DNA of 64,000 bases from Halocafeteria seosinensis (lineage: Eukaryota > Sar > Bigyra > Bicosoecida): contig LVLI01000005.1 in assembly GCA_001687465.1 (NCBI GenBank), forward strand, positions 248,001 through 312,000. The letters are read 5' to 3'. The notes under the pieces were generated by a model. That model saw only the letters and a program-made list of their open reading frames with translations, did not search any database and was not told the DNA's origin. Below are positions 1 through 13,503 of the stretch, in pieces; the first letter of the stretch is position 1; each line of letters starts with the position of its first letter. The translations under genes and the position numbers were made by a program.

Positions 1-3000
1 TCGATATGTGGATCCCCGCACACTAGCGACTCCAGTTCCTCCCATCGACACAAGCTTATAGCTCGTCGCGGAACTACATCAGCTATTCCTTCCAATAAGC
101 TCGCAATCTGCATATGGCGCCGTCGAAGAGATAATCCATTGAAAAGTTCGCCGATGCATACTTGTCTGACTACTTACCTGGTTATCTAGCTCACTTTTAC
201 GATATTCCAGAGCAAGTTTCAAATACGTAGATAGCTCATCAATTTGCACTTGTTTTTGGGACCCACCACTAATCAAGGAAACTTCGGAAGAGTCCATAGA
301 CCACACCATAAATCTGAATTCGGCAAAAAATGTAAAACAAGCATTGATTCAGGAAGGAAGTACAGAGGAACATACTTCTGTCCCGCTAGCCAGGACGTTG
401 CCAGATCAGCGGAGCTAATACTCTCCTCTAGATGCTGCTTGTACAGTCTTTCGAGTTCCATATATTGCTTTCCAAACGTAGCATCAATGCTAGCAATATC
501 GCTCAGCTGCAAGCAAATAACTAAAGCATGAGATTATAATAGCCAGTAGACAAGCAAATTTCAACCTTACTTCGATGTCTTGCCCGACGATTTTTTTCCA
601 TACGTACGACGGGAACATCACAGGCAAGTACTGGCGTTGACGACATGCTACTCCCATTAACCGTCCTAAAAATCTGAAGATCTTAGCACAAAGCGGGGTA
701 TCCTGGCGAGGGTTCGGCACAAATTTATCCGCATTGTTCCCATTGTCGCTCGTTGCATTGGGAACCCTTATACACAAATCTAGCTGATCACTGAAGACAT
801 CATCAATCATCCGCATCATAGCATCTCTATAAAGACCACCCCAGTCAACTCCGTCTTCGTCTTCGAATTTAACTACAAAGAGACGCCCCCTTGAGTCCAC
901 GTGACCCCGAAAGTTCTTAGCTGACTGTTCGCCAAGTTGCCAAAAGGCTTGCATGAATATACATTGGCTCAGCGAAGGATCTGTAATCCCAGTATCTCTA
1001 GCCTGGAACGCAATGTTGTTGTTTAGTATACAGCGCATAGGCCGAGCCCCAACCTCCCAAGTTGCATCTATCACTGCCTCTACTAACGTCTGCTTCGTCT
1101 CAGAAAATATGCAGTAACTCAATCTTCTCAAGTGGCTACCGAGTGCATAATTGTAGCCCGCTCTCGAGAGGTCTATCAACTCTAGGCACTTCATCAGTCG
1201 GCGGTTCAACAGTTGAATCATACCAAACATACATTGCAACTGTATCTCCGTATACTTTTCTAAGGAGACATACTCAGCGAGATCAATTTCCTCCTTCCTA
1301 ATTCTGTTAGGAGGTATCGAATGGTTCGCATTCCCACAACACTTACACAATGATGCACAGTATTTGCAGAGATCAATCGTAGCCTCACGCGTCCAGTTAA
1401 GCAGCGACAATACAACTTCTTCACACTTTTTCTCAGATAATTTACTCGCAGCATTACGAACACTTGAAGTTCCTTGAGATACGAAGCTCCAGCTATCCCT
1501 GTGAGTAAGTGCTAATGATATTGCACATACAAGATGGTCCGGAAGGCGGGCATTCTTAAGGAAAGCTTCACAAATTTGGATAACATCTTTCATAGACTCC
1601 ACAACCCCAATGTCATTCTCTGATTTTATCCCATTTTGATCTCTATTGACGGGATCCCTAAGCTTCGACTTCCTCCACAAGTTTCCGTGGACCACATCCC
1701 TATCGAAATCGAAAGATCGGAAGCTAATGCCCAATGTCAGCTGCTCCGTTGCATTATGTGCCGTAGCACACATTTCCGCTACAGCCTGAATATGAGAAGA
1801 CATGAACAAGTTACCAGAATTCCGCTGCGTGCTCCAATAGGACTCAACTTTACTGCCGATACCCTCCAAGGAGGAGACTTCCAATGGGCTATCCTTCTGC
1901 ATTAACTGAGGTGACCTAAATGCCCTTATCAGGATATAGACAGCTTGTGTCTTAAATGGGGCACACGGATGCTGAATGTACCGCAGTAGAGCATTCAAAA
2001 TCGGCTCAAAATTAACAAAGGATGATAGCTCCTTGTGAAATGGCAAACGTATCAAGAACTCGAGGATCCAGCAAGACCACTCTAACGAGGACTGGTTTAG
2101 AACATCCTTCTCCGTAATCCATTGTATCCCCCTCACAGGTGAAACGTAGAACTTAAACCCCCATGCCGATGGCCCATCAGTGTAGCTGGCGAACGAGTAA
2201 TTTATCGTATCTCCGTGAACCACAATCTGCGATAGATCTAGAGAATTGCTCCTTATGCTGCGCACGAGCTTCCCCTTGTGTGTATAAAATTCAAGTTTAG
2301 TCTTCTCGCCAAAGTCGCACCTGGCATCAAACTTCACCATCAACGCTCTGGCACCCGGGTATCGCAGCGTCTCACCGTAGTTACACTTCCAAAAATGTGG
2401 ATGCAGCGATTCCCGAACAACAGGTTCGTCTGAGGTATCTACTTTCGTTGCCACTGCCACATTCCAGGCCGTATCTTGAACAAGTTGTTCGGTGAGGGTC
2501 TCGCATTCATTTAAGTTCAGTGCTCCAATAGACGCGTCTGCGTCCCGCACAGATGCTCTGGCTGCCGCACTAGCGCCGCCTGTAGAGCTGATATTAAACA
2601 GCCGGTTGACCTTGTTCTGCATTTGCTTCATAAATGCTAGCGGGGTAGCATCATTCGAGGTTTCGGTCTTCATATTTCCGTCCTCGAGGGAGTTGTGGCA
2701 ACTAGTTCTGCTTAGGGAACCACTGCGCGGTGGAGGTAAGGGATTGTGCGTTAGCAAGGCACACTTCAATAGACTCCGAAGCAGTTTCATAACAGGAGTA
2801 TCTGCTGCGGAACCGAATCCACCCGCAGTCAGTTCGTGGCAACTGGTGCCATCGAAATCTTCAAATACACATTCACTGGATGCAGTCAATTTAACAATAG
2901 AAACAAATGATCTGGGGGTTAAGGATCTCGGGATTGAAAATGTGGACTTGCATTGGCGTGCAAGGAGGCAACTCAGAAGCAGTCGCCGACATTCCGCATA

Positions 3001-6000
3001 CAGCAGCGCCTCTGTGTGCGCAGCCCAGCAGCTTAGGATCGAGCCAGAGTCAAGTAAATCTTTATCGGCAATTCCTTCGATAGAGAATAAGGAGTCCAGT
3101 TGAGCGGACTCGACTTTGACTATTCCTGTTTCAGAGTCACCGTACTGCACCTGCAACCGATCCTGAGAAGGGTATTCCTCTGCGACTGTAACAATATACG
3201 CGTTCCGCATGCTCTCAAAATTCATCGTCCGAGAGGTGTCCACGGGAGAGCGGAGCAACAAAAGCGCCAAACCCTTGGCAAAGCGCGTTCCCGAGACTCC
3301 ACCTGCCGATACGAGCAGATTATCGAGTTTCATAGGTAGAGAAGCCTCGCGCTGTGTTCTCCGGCCCGTAGTATTTGCCTCCTCCGTCCCCTCAACGCTC
3401 CCCGAATTGAGCGCATCCACATTCGAGATACTGCCTGATGTATCACCATCTTCATCCACAGTGTATAGTGCATTTTCTTCGGAGTAATCGGAGTCCTTCA
3501 ACTCGATACATTGCTCATCACGATCATAGTCTTTTGACTCAGTTACTGAATATTCTGGAAGTTCACTGTAATAATTCCCGTAGTCCAGAAGCCACTCTGT
3601 TGCTGCGTTCTTGTCACCGTGGTGCATCTCTAGCGCGTGTTGACTGAGCTTTGGATGCTTGCCTACAGCTAACGCCAAATCCTTCGCCTGTAAAGCCAGT
3701 GAGTTGTTCGTCCGTGACTCATTCGCTTCATGAAGCCCTCCTCCTTTTACAAACGCCTCGGCTTGTCCAGAAAGCAGCCACTGAGCGGCAGAGTTCGCAT
3801 CAAAATGGTTAAATTCTAACGCCTTCAGACACAATTCACGCCCGTATCCCAGTGCCTGCAGATGATCCAAAACATCCGGAGGCACACTTTTCATTCGTTC
3901 GTCCAAGGGATTGCTAGAACTACACCTCTGGCTAAGGTATACAGATGCTTTATGATGCTCAATTCTAAAATCCTCCAGCCATGCCAATCTAGCGCGGATA
4001 TTCTCCGGGCGCAAGAACCGAGACAGGGGAGACGTCTTCGATGCTAGAGGCAAGATACTCTCCACAGTCTTTTCAGGGAATAATGTAATGAATGAATCAG
4101 TAATAGACAGTCTCTGCATCACTTGAGCGCTGAGCAGCTTTAAGATGACCACCAACGGCTCGTCAGTTACGTAACTTTTACCAGTGTCGTTCAATACTCG
4201 AAGACAACGGTTGAGCACCGCCTCAGTATCGAAGACGTTTAAGAAGTCGCCACCGTAAGTTACCGGAACAAATTCACCAAGCCCACTGCTTTGGACTTTA
4301 CCCGTATTCACTAATGTGGAAATATCCACGTGCAGTTCGTTCGCTTCATTCTGTGCGAGCTCATCATCCCCCATAAAACTCAAGTCAAGCCATACCAGAT
4401 GTCGCTGAGAGTAGCGTACGCCAAGGGTTAGCGCCGTTCCAGTGTCCATCGCAAGCCGAGTAAGCAGGTCTTCCGAGGGAGCACGTAAAGACGGTGTATC
4501 AAAGAGCTGCTTATTATTTTCAATCCCCTCACAAACGACCGAGAGAACTCCTTCGCTCCAGCTTTCGCAATGCCAACTCTTCACGCAGGTACCCGCTACC
4601 ACTGTGCCGATAGAGCCGCTCAACACATGCATCACAGCCAACAGAGACAGTAACGAATCATTGCTGTGATCTGCATCCTGAGATAACTCAGAGCGTATTG
4701 CTGCGCTGGCGGCTTGATTCCATTCAGAAGCTGTCTTATCCCCTGGAGAGCAAACATTCGGATCCAGGCACTCGCGGATAAAAGTGCACAAAGTTTCTCT
4801 CACGGAGGACAAGTTGTAGCCATAGCCAGCAACGTGGGCAGTCCGCTGATCAAACACGTCGTAGGCGATTTGCCGAAGTGGGGAAGAAGTGTGTGCGTCA
4901 TCCCCAGAAAAGAATGTTGCGGCAACAATTCGCAACAACAGGCGAAATAGGTTTACACCCTCGCACATGGAAAACGATTTTGGTGTTGCCCATTCCATAC
5001 AATCTTGTATGCAGGACTCGAAGGTAGAACACGGAATTTGATGCCGCACCCTCTGAAGAACACTGATGCTACATCTCTTAGTTGCCGGGTTTCCAAGTAA
5101 CAGGCTATTCACGACGAGCTTGCATAAACGGTCAGAGAGATGAGCAATAGCCTTACAGTTTTTGTCAATAACAAGATTAAGAAGCATCAACTCCTTGTTC
5201 AACAAACGGGAACAGCTTACGACATTTGTTTTCTCTCGCAAGTTACGCACCAGAACCTGAGGGATTCGAAAGAGAACTTTAAGCTCATTATGCATGAATT
5301 CTGCTTGACGGGTGACTGTGTAGTCCTCAACTGCGTAGTGGCAATACTTGATATCAATTATGGCTTCCATCAGCTCGACGGGTAGTCTGCTCTCCTCCAT
5401 GTACGAAAGAAGTAACGGAAGGAGTTCACCATAGAGCTTCTTTTCCGCCCCGGCAAACTCCCTCAAGGACAAGAACACTTTCGGATATAAAGAATACACC
5501 GCTTTCCAATTAGGCTTAATTAGACGAGTGAGTCGTTCAAACGCATCTCTTACCAACGAGGATAACCCCGATGATATTTCCGAACTTCGTTCGAGATTAA
5601 GATGTTTGTAAACTGGAAATAAGCCACCATGGACCGGAGATTGCCGAAGAACTGTTCCTTGGAGTTGGTCCCGTAGACAACTCAGCACTTCTTCCGGGCT
5701 CCCCCGCCAACGAAAAGCGTCGTCGCTATCCGGACCACTGGTTCTGTTCGCTAAAATTCCTAAGTTGTATGCATTGTCCACAAGATTGCTAACTTGGGAT
5801 ATCAAGTCGCTCTTGTGCGAATCCACCCCCGAGTACTCAAAGAACACAGACAATAACCCCATAAACGTAAACTGGTCACTTATGAGTCCACAAACCCGAT
5901 TCATGCGCTCTAGTGCATCACAGCGATGCCTTGCATGCACTCGTTGCAAGCGTAGAAAATTAAGGACTGCTCTTGGTTGAACGGATCCGTAAAGCCGCCG

Positions 6001-9000
6001 GACAGTTTGGAGGGAGAATTTCAAAGCAGCCTCCACATCACCACCACCAACTATTGGTAACATGAAAAGACCCTCTACAGCGTTTTCTGCAAGATGATAA
6101 GATGTCTCGTCTATGTCAGCTTGCAGAGACAGTAAGCGTTTAACGAAGGTGCTTGAGGCAGTTGAATACGTTCTTTGGCCACCGCCCTCGGCAATTTTTC
6201 CGCTCAGCCATCTGCGAAATTGACATGTATAATACCAAGCGCGCTTCAGCGATTGGGGAATCTCTACTGAGTTTGGCGAACTCAAAGTATATCGGCCAGT
6301 CCACTGTTCATTTCCGACTATAGACGAGACAACTTCGCGTAGGCTGTCTAGCTGGTTTGCCAAGCGTATCAGCGCCAGGAAAAAGTAGGCCTCAAGAAAC
6401 GTAAGCTTTGAGCTGCTTTTCCTAAGGAGGGGAGACAGTTTAGTGTTTGCGTCAGTCAACAGCAATACTATTGACAATGCGCTGGAAATCCGCGGTGACT
6501 TAAACTTCTGAAACTTTGTCTCAATATCAGTAGTGCCATATTCAATAGGAGAAAACTCAAGAGATCCGTCCAGCAATTTTCGCAACAATTCATCATCAAG
6601 CGTGTTGCCTTCCGCTTCTTCTGTAAGTAGGTAAGTAGACACACAACTCCGCGCTACTGTCGCGGAGAGCTCGAGTATAGGGCGGTTGTAAACCCCTAAA
6701 TACTGTCGTTTCAGTATGTGTCCAAACACGCTGTGGAACGTCCTATAGATACCGCATGTATCAGAGCAGTTCGAACTCAAATCCCGAGACACAGAGCGGA
6801 CGTTCGTCCTCATCTTGCGAATATAGCGAATGGCGTCCTCAAACGTCACTGCGGACAGCTTTCTGCTTGTACGTATGCTCGCAGGAGTATCTGATAATTC
6901 GACACGGCCCCCATTACATAAGGAAGACGAGGCACAGTTTCCCAAAAGATGCATCCATGAAGTATAATGGTGAACGTTCTCTATGCATTCGGGACCCTCC
7001 GATACCACGGAAGTATTCTCAGTTAGCAGGGAGTCCTCACTAGTTAGCTCTTTCTGGCCAAAGCTCCCGATATCTACAGCATTGTCGTTGTACAGAGCGC
7101 CGTTGAACGCGGGGACGAATGATTCTAGGGTCTGCGATAATAACTCACAAAAGTAGCTCAACGACCATCTATTTCTCCAATCCGTATTGAAATGACTAGT
7201 GGCACAATTGGCAAGGACACCGACAAACTCGCTTCCACCCAAAAGTTTGTTCGTTGCTTCTGCACATGTGCTAATACTGCACATAAATCTGCACCAGTGC
7301 CCAGGGCAGAAATTGTTGATACCAAACGAGAGCCCAATATCATCTGGGAAGTCAAAACTAGAAGTATCCGGCTGCGGAGGGGGCCCCAGTCGTTTAACCA
7401 CTTCACTTGCAGACGAAGGAAGTACCCTGATAAGACACATAATGTGATAAAAGAGCATCATCAGAAGCCAATCGCTCACGCAAGAATTCTTGCTATAACC
7501 CCTCAAACATGCTTGGCATACCTTATGAAGATGCTGTGAGAGTGAGTTCAACTTTTCGTGTGTTGAGAGAGTTTCCTCAGACACCCCGTCATCAACAGGA
7601 ACCGAGAACTGACAGTATTCCTGCCTGACCGACTCGTTCCTCATCATCTTGTCACAAACACGGAATAGCTCTAGTAAGTATTCACCCATAAAAGCAACAG
7701 TAGAACCACTCTTGTAAGCCTCAAGATCGAAGATGAATCTTTCAAATAGCGACCTCTCACGCGCCTCATCTTGACGAACACACTCGCGAACAAGACTCTG
7801 ACGCCAAGCAATAGCCAGGGCTTGTTCTTTACAGTCGCCCCTCTCAAGACTGTAAATTCTATCAAATAGTTGATAGATACCCACCTTGCTAAAATTATCA
7901 CAATCTTCCAGCTGGCAACGTGAATAAGCGTTAATGAGTTCTGCCTGGTAACGTACAGGGAAATTATCACTGGAACAAATGGCAGTAACCGTTTCTTCCA
8001 ATACACGACAAGCACTTCGCGGCAAATTCTGTATTCGACGCATGAAACATTCCAGAGTCTGAGGAACCTCGGATAACTCAAATTCCTGCGAGACGTCCGC
8101 TTCCAATTGTGATAACCGCCGCACATTGTCCCGCAGTAACGCCAAGGCAGGAACAATGATATTATCCATGCTACTTTCCAGAGAAGACATCAAAAGCGAG
8201 CAAACACTGCGAAATGAAAAGTCCCGACAGGAGTGACCGAACGCCGATGCGCATAACAGAAGGTCCTGCGAGTTCGTTCTTCCTATTCCAGCGTACTGCT
8301 TGGAGGATAACTCAGCAAGAGTCGTCAGGGCCGCATCCAATGTCTCCTTCAAACGCGTTCCTTTTGTGTCGGTATCTTGGATTGCACGAATTGCTTCGGT
8401 GATACACGTGGCAAGTCGCTTGTACTCTTCTTCGTTATACTGCTTGGCCACATTGATCACATGGTCATCTTGCTCGACAGCCCTCGAGGAGTGCAGTCTC
8501 TCCGTCACCATAGCATAGAGCCTTTGCTCTGCAGACGGACCTGCTGCTTCACAAATCGAGCAACACTTTGCAGTTCCTGGATTTTTGAGCGTGCATTGAG
8601 GACAGCTCCATTCCACAGACTGTACAGCCAATGCCACGTCGGAGGGCCTGGAGGAACCACACATTTCACAACTCGAGCTACCAGCACTATTAGTATAGGT
8701 GCAGGTTTGGCAAGACCAGTCCTGACCCTTGACAGTTTCCAGAATAGCTTGGGATTCTTTTAACTCCCGCGACGACATCTTGTTATCAGCAGAGCGACTT
8801 CCCTCCGTAGAAACTACATGGGGTTGGAACGGTGCCTGATTCTCTCCAAAAATACAATCCATATCTGTCATTGCCTTACAAGGTATATCCCACCATGAGC
8901 CGGAAAAAAATGTCGACTGGGTCCAGGTCTTGTAAAGCTCGTATTCTTCGAAAGCAACAACAGGACTTGATATAAACACCTCGCGTTGAGTCGAATAAAA

Positions 9001-11129
9001 CATCACGACAGGAACTACATTATCCAGCCCTTGAATCTCCGCACTATACCATGTCGACGAGGTAGAAACTTGATAGAACAGCTTGGATTCCCGATTATCT
9101 AAGATACAACGAACCTTGTCCCCGGGGTGGCACTTTCCAGCACGTTGGTCTTGGATCATACCATTTTTATAGACCTTTCCATTGATCGCACGGAAGAGAA
9201 CAGAGCTCTCGTTTCTATCGTAGGCCACCTGGGTTACAGGATAAGACGCGATCCCAAAACACGTACACTCATTTTCGGGTTTATCAGCAGATAATGTAAA
9301 TTCCCATGCGTAAACCTCACATCTTCGAGACAACAACAAATTGCCAACGGCACACGATACTTTTCGTGTACTGCTACACGAGGTGCCATCCCTCGCGATG
9401 TCAACCCCTACGCTGCTGCTCTCGTCAAAATGCATATCCATGAGGTGCATCTTTTGATCGCGGCTGCAAAGGTCCCTGAAATGTTGGAACAGGAAAACAG
9501 ATGTATTGCGGAAACAGCCCCTTAAGCAGGCAATATCAGCTTCTGATCGATTCAAAGTCTTCAAAAGAATATGAAACTTCTTCAGCTGTAAGGTGGCAAA
9601 ATATGCTGCCTCCGATGTCCCAGGATTTTGAACTAATTCTAAGTTCCAAAATCTACTGAGGGCACGGGCTGCTAACAATACGAAGGGGCTCATTCCAGAT
9701 ATCGAGCTGAAGCGAACTAAGAGTGCGAGAATATACCAAAATCCTTCCCTTACATTCTCCAACAGCTCTGAAGACAGCGTACAGTCTTCATTCAACACCG
9801 ACACTACCCCTTCTAGTGGGTCTAGAAAACTATCAAAACAGTCAACAATTTGGCGAGCATAGTGTCCCCACAAATGCTTTCGCTCCAGTCGGTAAGCATC
9901 TACGCGCTGAATTGCAACGTATCTGGCCACAGAAAAAGCAGAGTAAGGGCGAAACCAACGTATTAATTGCTCCGCATCAATACTTACTGCTGATTGGGAA
10001 AAGGAAACGCCCGAATGATGATCTTCTTCAGGTGTGGTCTTCCCTTGGTGTTAATACGGAGAATACGCCTAATTGAAGCATCAACTGACCCTAGCATTAG
10101 AGTGTTATCACCGGAGTCAACTACGTCGATCTCGTAGCGCCGACACAAAAAATGGGGATCAGGTTTGATTTCAATGACGTCGACCTCGGACGGGTGCCGC
10201 AAGTAGCAAGACCACTCAGAGTAGCAGTCTCCACGAACGCTCTTCCACAAACTCTTAATGTTACCGTCTACCGCGCAAGAAGGGTGGTGTTTTTCTACAT
10301 GTGAAGTCGAAGACGCAGAGCAGAGTTCTCGACATCTCCATTTAGGCAGGGGGCTTGAGTCTGATAGGCATTCCACATAGAATTCCAGTGGATTGAAATC
10401 CTCCGTTTCCTTCAAGAGCTCTTTCAACGAAGAAACGATAGCGGCGGAAACAGATCGGTCTTTCACTTGCTTTGCAAAATCCTCAATTCCGCTGAAAAGC
10501 CGTGATACCAAGGATTCCCAACAGGACGTGCACCGGGCGGGCCCCGCATTGCGGACACACATACTCCGAACTGGAAAAAATGGCAAGCATTGATCTAAAA
10601 CTCCTGAAATGCTCTGTAACGTGTTGCAGCGTCTAAGCAGAAGATGATCGTAAAGTTTCGGTATGCTGTTCCGCAATGCCGACTTGGAAAAACAGTATCC
10701 GGAAGGATCCAGTGACTTGACAATGGGGAATTTCACTGCTCCATGTTGATGAACCATTTCAGCTGTGTCCAAAATCCCCGGATCCATTTCATTTGAATTG
10801 TACAATAAGTCATACGTTTCCATAGTAGCACCACCTCGTACTTCAGGGTGGCGCTCAATGTAATCGTCAAGATACCGTTCATCTAATATGTGGTTGTATG
10901 CATGCATTGCATCAACGATATTGGAAGCATAATCACTAAGCCGAGCTCTCTGTACTGACGGATTTTGGAACTCCAGTTCAGGCTCAGGACCACCTGACGA
11001 TTCCGTTGTTTCTTGTCCGAGATCTTCTCCGGCGTTTTCTTCATTTTGTGGCTGAGGGGATCCTGGAATCCCAGAAGTGGGTGGTGGCCCTGGAGGACGG
11101 GCTGGTACATATGCTGAGGCCGCCGCCAT
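1..11129 (-). CDS. Giant HECT-type E3 ubiquitin ligase (3' end cut by window)
   Basis: Transfers ubiquitin from an E2 to substrates through a C-terminal HECT domain. Five exons are visible: 11129-9988, 9922-571, 506-376, 313-178 and 107 to beyond base 1, all joining in frame (about 3,620 residues in the window). Domains in order: Pro-rich start; a discoidin/APC10-like fold (~275-380); an SPRY-like domain (~555-700); two RanBP2-type zinc fingers (~778-840, starting WSCQTCTY and WSCPQCTL); a long helical region; two UBA-like segments (~2395-2435 and 2468-2500); a beta-sandwich-like module near residue 2900 (ALMVKFD); and the HECT N-lobe from ~3390 (DGVDWGGLYRDAM). The last exons carry the HECT signatures LISGGS and ELESLVCGDP. 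The C-lobe with the catalytic Cys lies outside the window. Size and mixture recall HERC/HECTD-class ligases, but I see no RCC1 repeats, so I give no symbol. Start chosen at the ATG of exon 1. Confidence 0.93.
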
Positions 11130-11989
11130 AGTACCTACAACTCCACGGGTATGTGTACGTGCTCAGCAAGGGGATATCTAACTTGATATGTGCTAGCACC
11201 TGTTACAAGGAAACACTCTGACAAAGGGTAGTCATACTGTATATGACTCATACATTGTGGTTCACACTTGGTGACGACAAGTCAACCAACAGCCTCACTC
11301 GGCCAATGTCCTTCCCTATACCAAGGAACAACACAAACAAAGTACATTTACCCACACATGAACGTACTTAAGAGTGGTCTTCATGAAGAGTCGCCCAGAT
11401 ACTGATAGTATGATACACTCTCGTTTCTCCAACCTGTTCCCTTCCTCAAGAAGTTATGTAATCCAATGTATGCACTCACACAGCCTCTAATACAGCCAGA
11501 GGTTTCACTGCCTTGATCAATATTTATTCATCTATGCTAAGGACGAGAAAGTCGAAGTGACTGGTGCGTAACAACGCAATCTAACGGAGAAGAACTCCTC
11601 AAAACATGTGGTCTTCAAGAAGAAGGGTTGAAGTTGAACTAGGTCAGAGAATCAGCCAACTGTAGAATGCTGCGCTATACATGTACTGCGCAAGTGGTTG
11701 CATTTAGTAATGCCCAATACGGCGTATGAAGAGAGGCGTAGCCTCGGCCAACGGGTACTTACTATAGTTGAAGTTGAATACACACACAACTACCTTGGTC
11801 AGCCATTGTTGATTGTTAGCAATTTGTTACCCTTTGGGGGTACACTGGTAGTTACACGAAGTGTGTATTCAACTCTCTCAGCGTACAATGAATAAAGGAA
11901 CGAGGGAAGGGACCGACGTGTACCTACATGAAGAATGGGCTTCCAGTTTTCGTCCCAGGACAAAACTCAATGACCAACAACGGATCAAA
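11130..11989. other. Intergenic region with a 13-bp inverted repeat
   Basis: This 860 bp lies upstream of the HECT ligase gene and downstream of the next minus-strand gene. I find no convincing gene. The only structure noticed is a perfect 13-bp inverted repeat (GTTGAATACACAC at 11773-11785, its reverse complement at 11861-11873), with partial similarity continuing inward. Short frames here show no family resemblance. Confidence 0.5.
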
Positions 11990-12533
11990 TTAAGTGTCCA
12001 GATACAAGAAGCTGGAGATGTCGACACTGCCGCGAGCCGTCACTTGCCGCGGCACCTCGTTCTTGTGAATAGTTTTAGGTACAGAAGCTAAGGAAGTGGT
12101 TGTTGCATGAGATGAGTCACTGCAATTCATTTCCAAACTCTTCCGTTTCTTTGACTGCTCTGCACGTCGCAGGGTTTACCGAAGGACATTAAGTTTCGAA
12201 GCAGACGTGGACTCGGGTGACCTTATACATACATACTGTAGTGCCTGAGCTGGTAGCTACCACGTTTTCGGACGAATCAGTGGCCTTGTAGGATGCTGCA
12301 TCAATTACATCGCCATCGTCTTTCGTCCCAGGAGTATCTACAATGAGACTTTGAGATACTTCTTCGAGGAGCCTCATCACTGGTGGAATCATGTACGAAT
12401 AAAATGGTGTTCCATGCACCATCTTACCCCATGCCTGGAGTGTCCGTGGCTTCGTCTTGTTTATACCAACCTCATCAGGCTCTGAGTCTTCGTCCGAGCC
12501 GTAGGTTGGTATTGGATAAGCGTTCGTCCAGTC
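11990..12533 (-). CDS. C-terminal exons of an unrecognised gene with a basic motif
   Basis: Two exons join in phase. Exon 12533-12237 follows a TTGCAG acceptor and ends at ACA|GTATGT. Exon 12157-11990 follows a CAGAG acceptor and ends in TAA. The first encodes an acidic segment (GSDEDSEPDEVG) followed by a likely helix (YMIPPVMRLLEEV). The second opens with the basic cluster SKKRK, a possible nuclear localisation signal, and ends DISSFLYLDT. The intron would be 79 bp, in keeping with neighbours. The 5' part is not resolved; frames at 12592-12804 could hold an upstream exon. I do not recognise the family. The acceptor of the last exon is ambiguous, since a second AG two bases upstream gives an early stop. 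Confidence 0.4.
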
Positions 12534-13503
12534 CTGCAACTAATGAACCATCTTCTCTTAACCAGAGTGCCACCAAGAGTGAGGCGACAGATTAAGCTGC
12601 GCACGTGTGCCTGGGAATTATGCCAGCAACCACTCTCAAAGAGAAACATCCGACAGATGCAAAGGCATAGTCCACCGGCCGGGAGTTGACCGCATCACAA
12701 GCGAACCTATTGGAGTGGGGTAAGAATTCTCCGGACCACGGGTACAGTCGCTCCACTTGATCGATTTCTATCTCGCTTCGAATAAATGAGCTACGGTGTA
12801 GCAATGGATTAAGGCCTGTTTATCATCCCATTACATACATGCATATCCTAGTAAAATTACATATGACAGGAAGCCGAAACCCCAAACCAGATCTTCTCCC
12901 ATGAATAATACATTCCGTAGTGTTGTAAACGTTAATCATCGGAAGCCGTGTTGATATGCAGATACCCGATAGCCATAGGAATACGTTCTTGCGGTGAGAA
13001 ATGGCTCATGGTTTATGGTCGACAGTCGATGCACCACTGAGTAGCATAGGAGCACAGAGGTCAATACGTATCGGAAGGTTACGAACGGAGCAGACATGCA
13101 TTTCAGGTACTGAGTTGATTTATGGATCAAAACCGGCTCGACAGTATGCTACGTGCCAAAGACTTGTCTCTGGAGAGTTGAGAGATTGACACGACATTAA
13201 CAGTTGCGGAGTTGCACATTCTGGACCTATCGACATCTGGGGGGATAATCTCGTCTTGCCTGCAGCATCAACTCCACAATGAAGAGTAGAAATTCCGCCG
13301 ACACAACTGATGGCGAATTCTGAACAGTTGCTGGAACGCATAGACGAGACTAACACACCACCGGTTCTCTAAGCGATCTAGATCTGGTAAGGATACGTGT
13401 GCTGACTCAGGGGCACATGCTTCAGTACAGTCCAAGCCCCAGTGCACATAATTTTCTTCATCGATTTCGCTGAAGCCCAGCGCAAACAAGCACACCTCCG
13501 CCT
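12534..13503. other. Unresolved stretch, possible 5' exons on the minus strand
   Basis: Minus-strand frames at 12592-12804 (with IRSEIEIDQVERLYPW) and 13268-13507 (MKAEVCLFALGF) look protein-like and may be 5' exons of the gene ending at 11990. I could not find a set of splice sites joining them in frame. The ATG at 13507 overlaps the OPA3 stop codon as ATGA. Nothing on the plus strand is convincing. Confidence 0.3.

Noticed and set aside
2492-3103. 203-codon plus-strand open frame
   Set aside because: It lies fully antisense to the conserved HECT ligase exon and has no family features.
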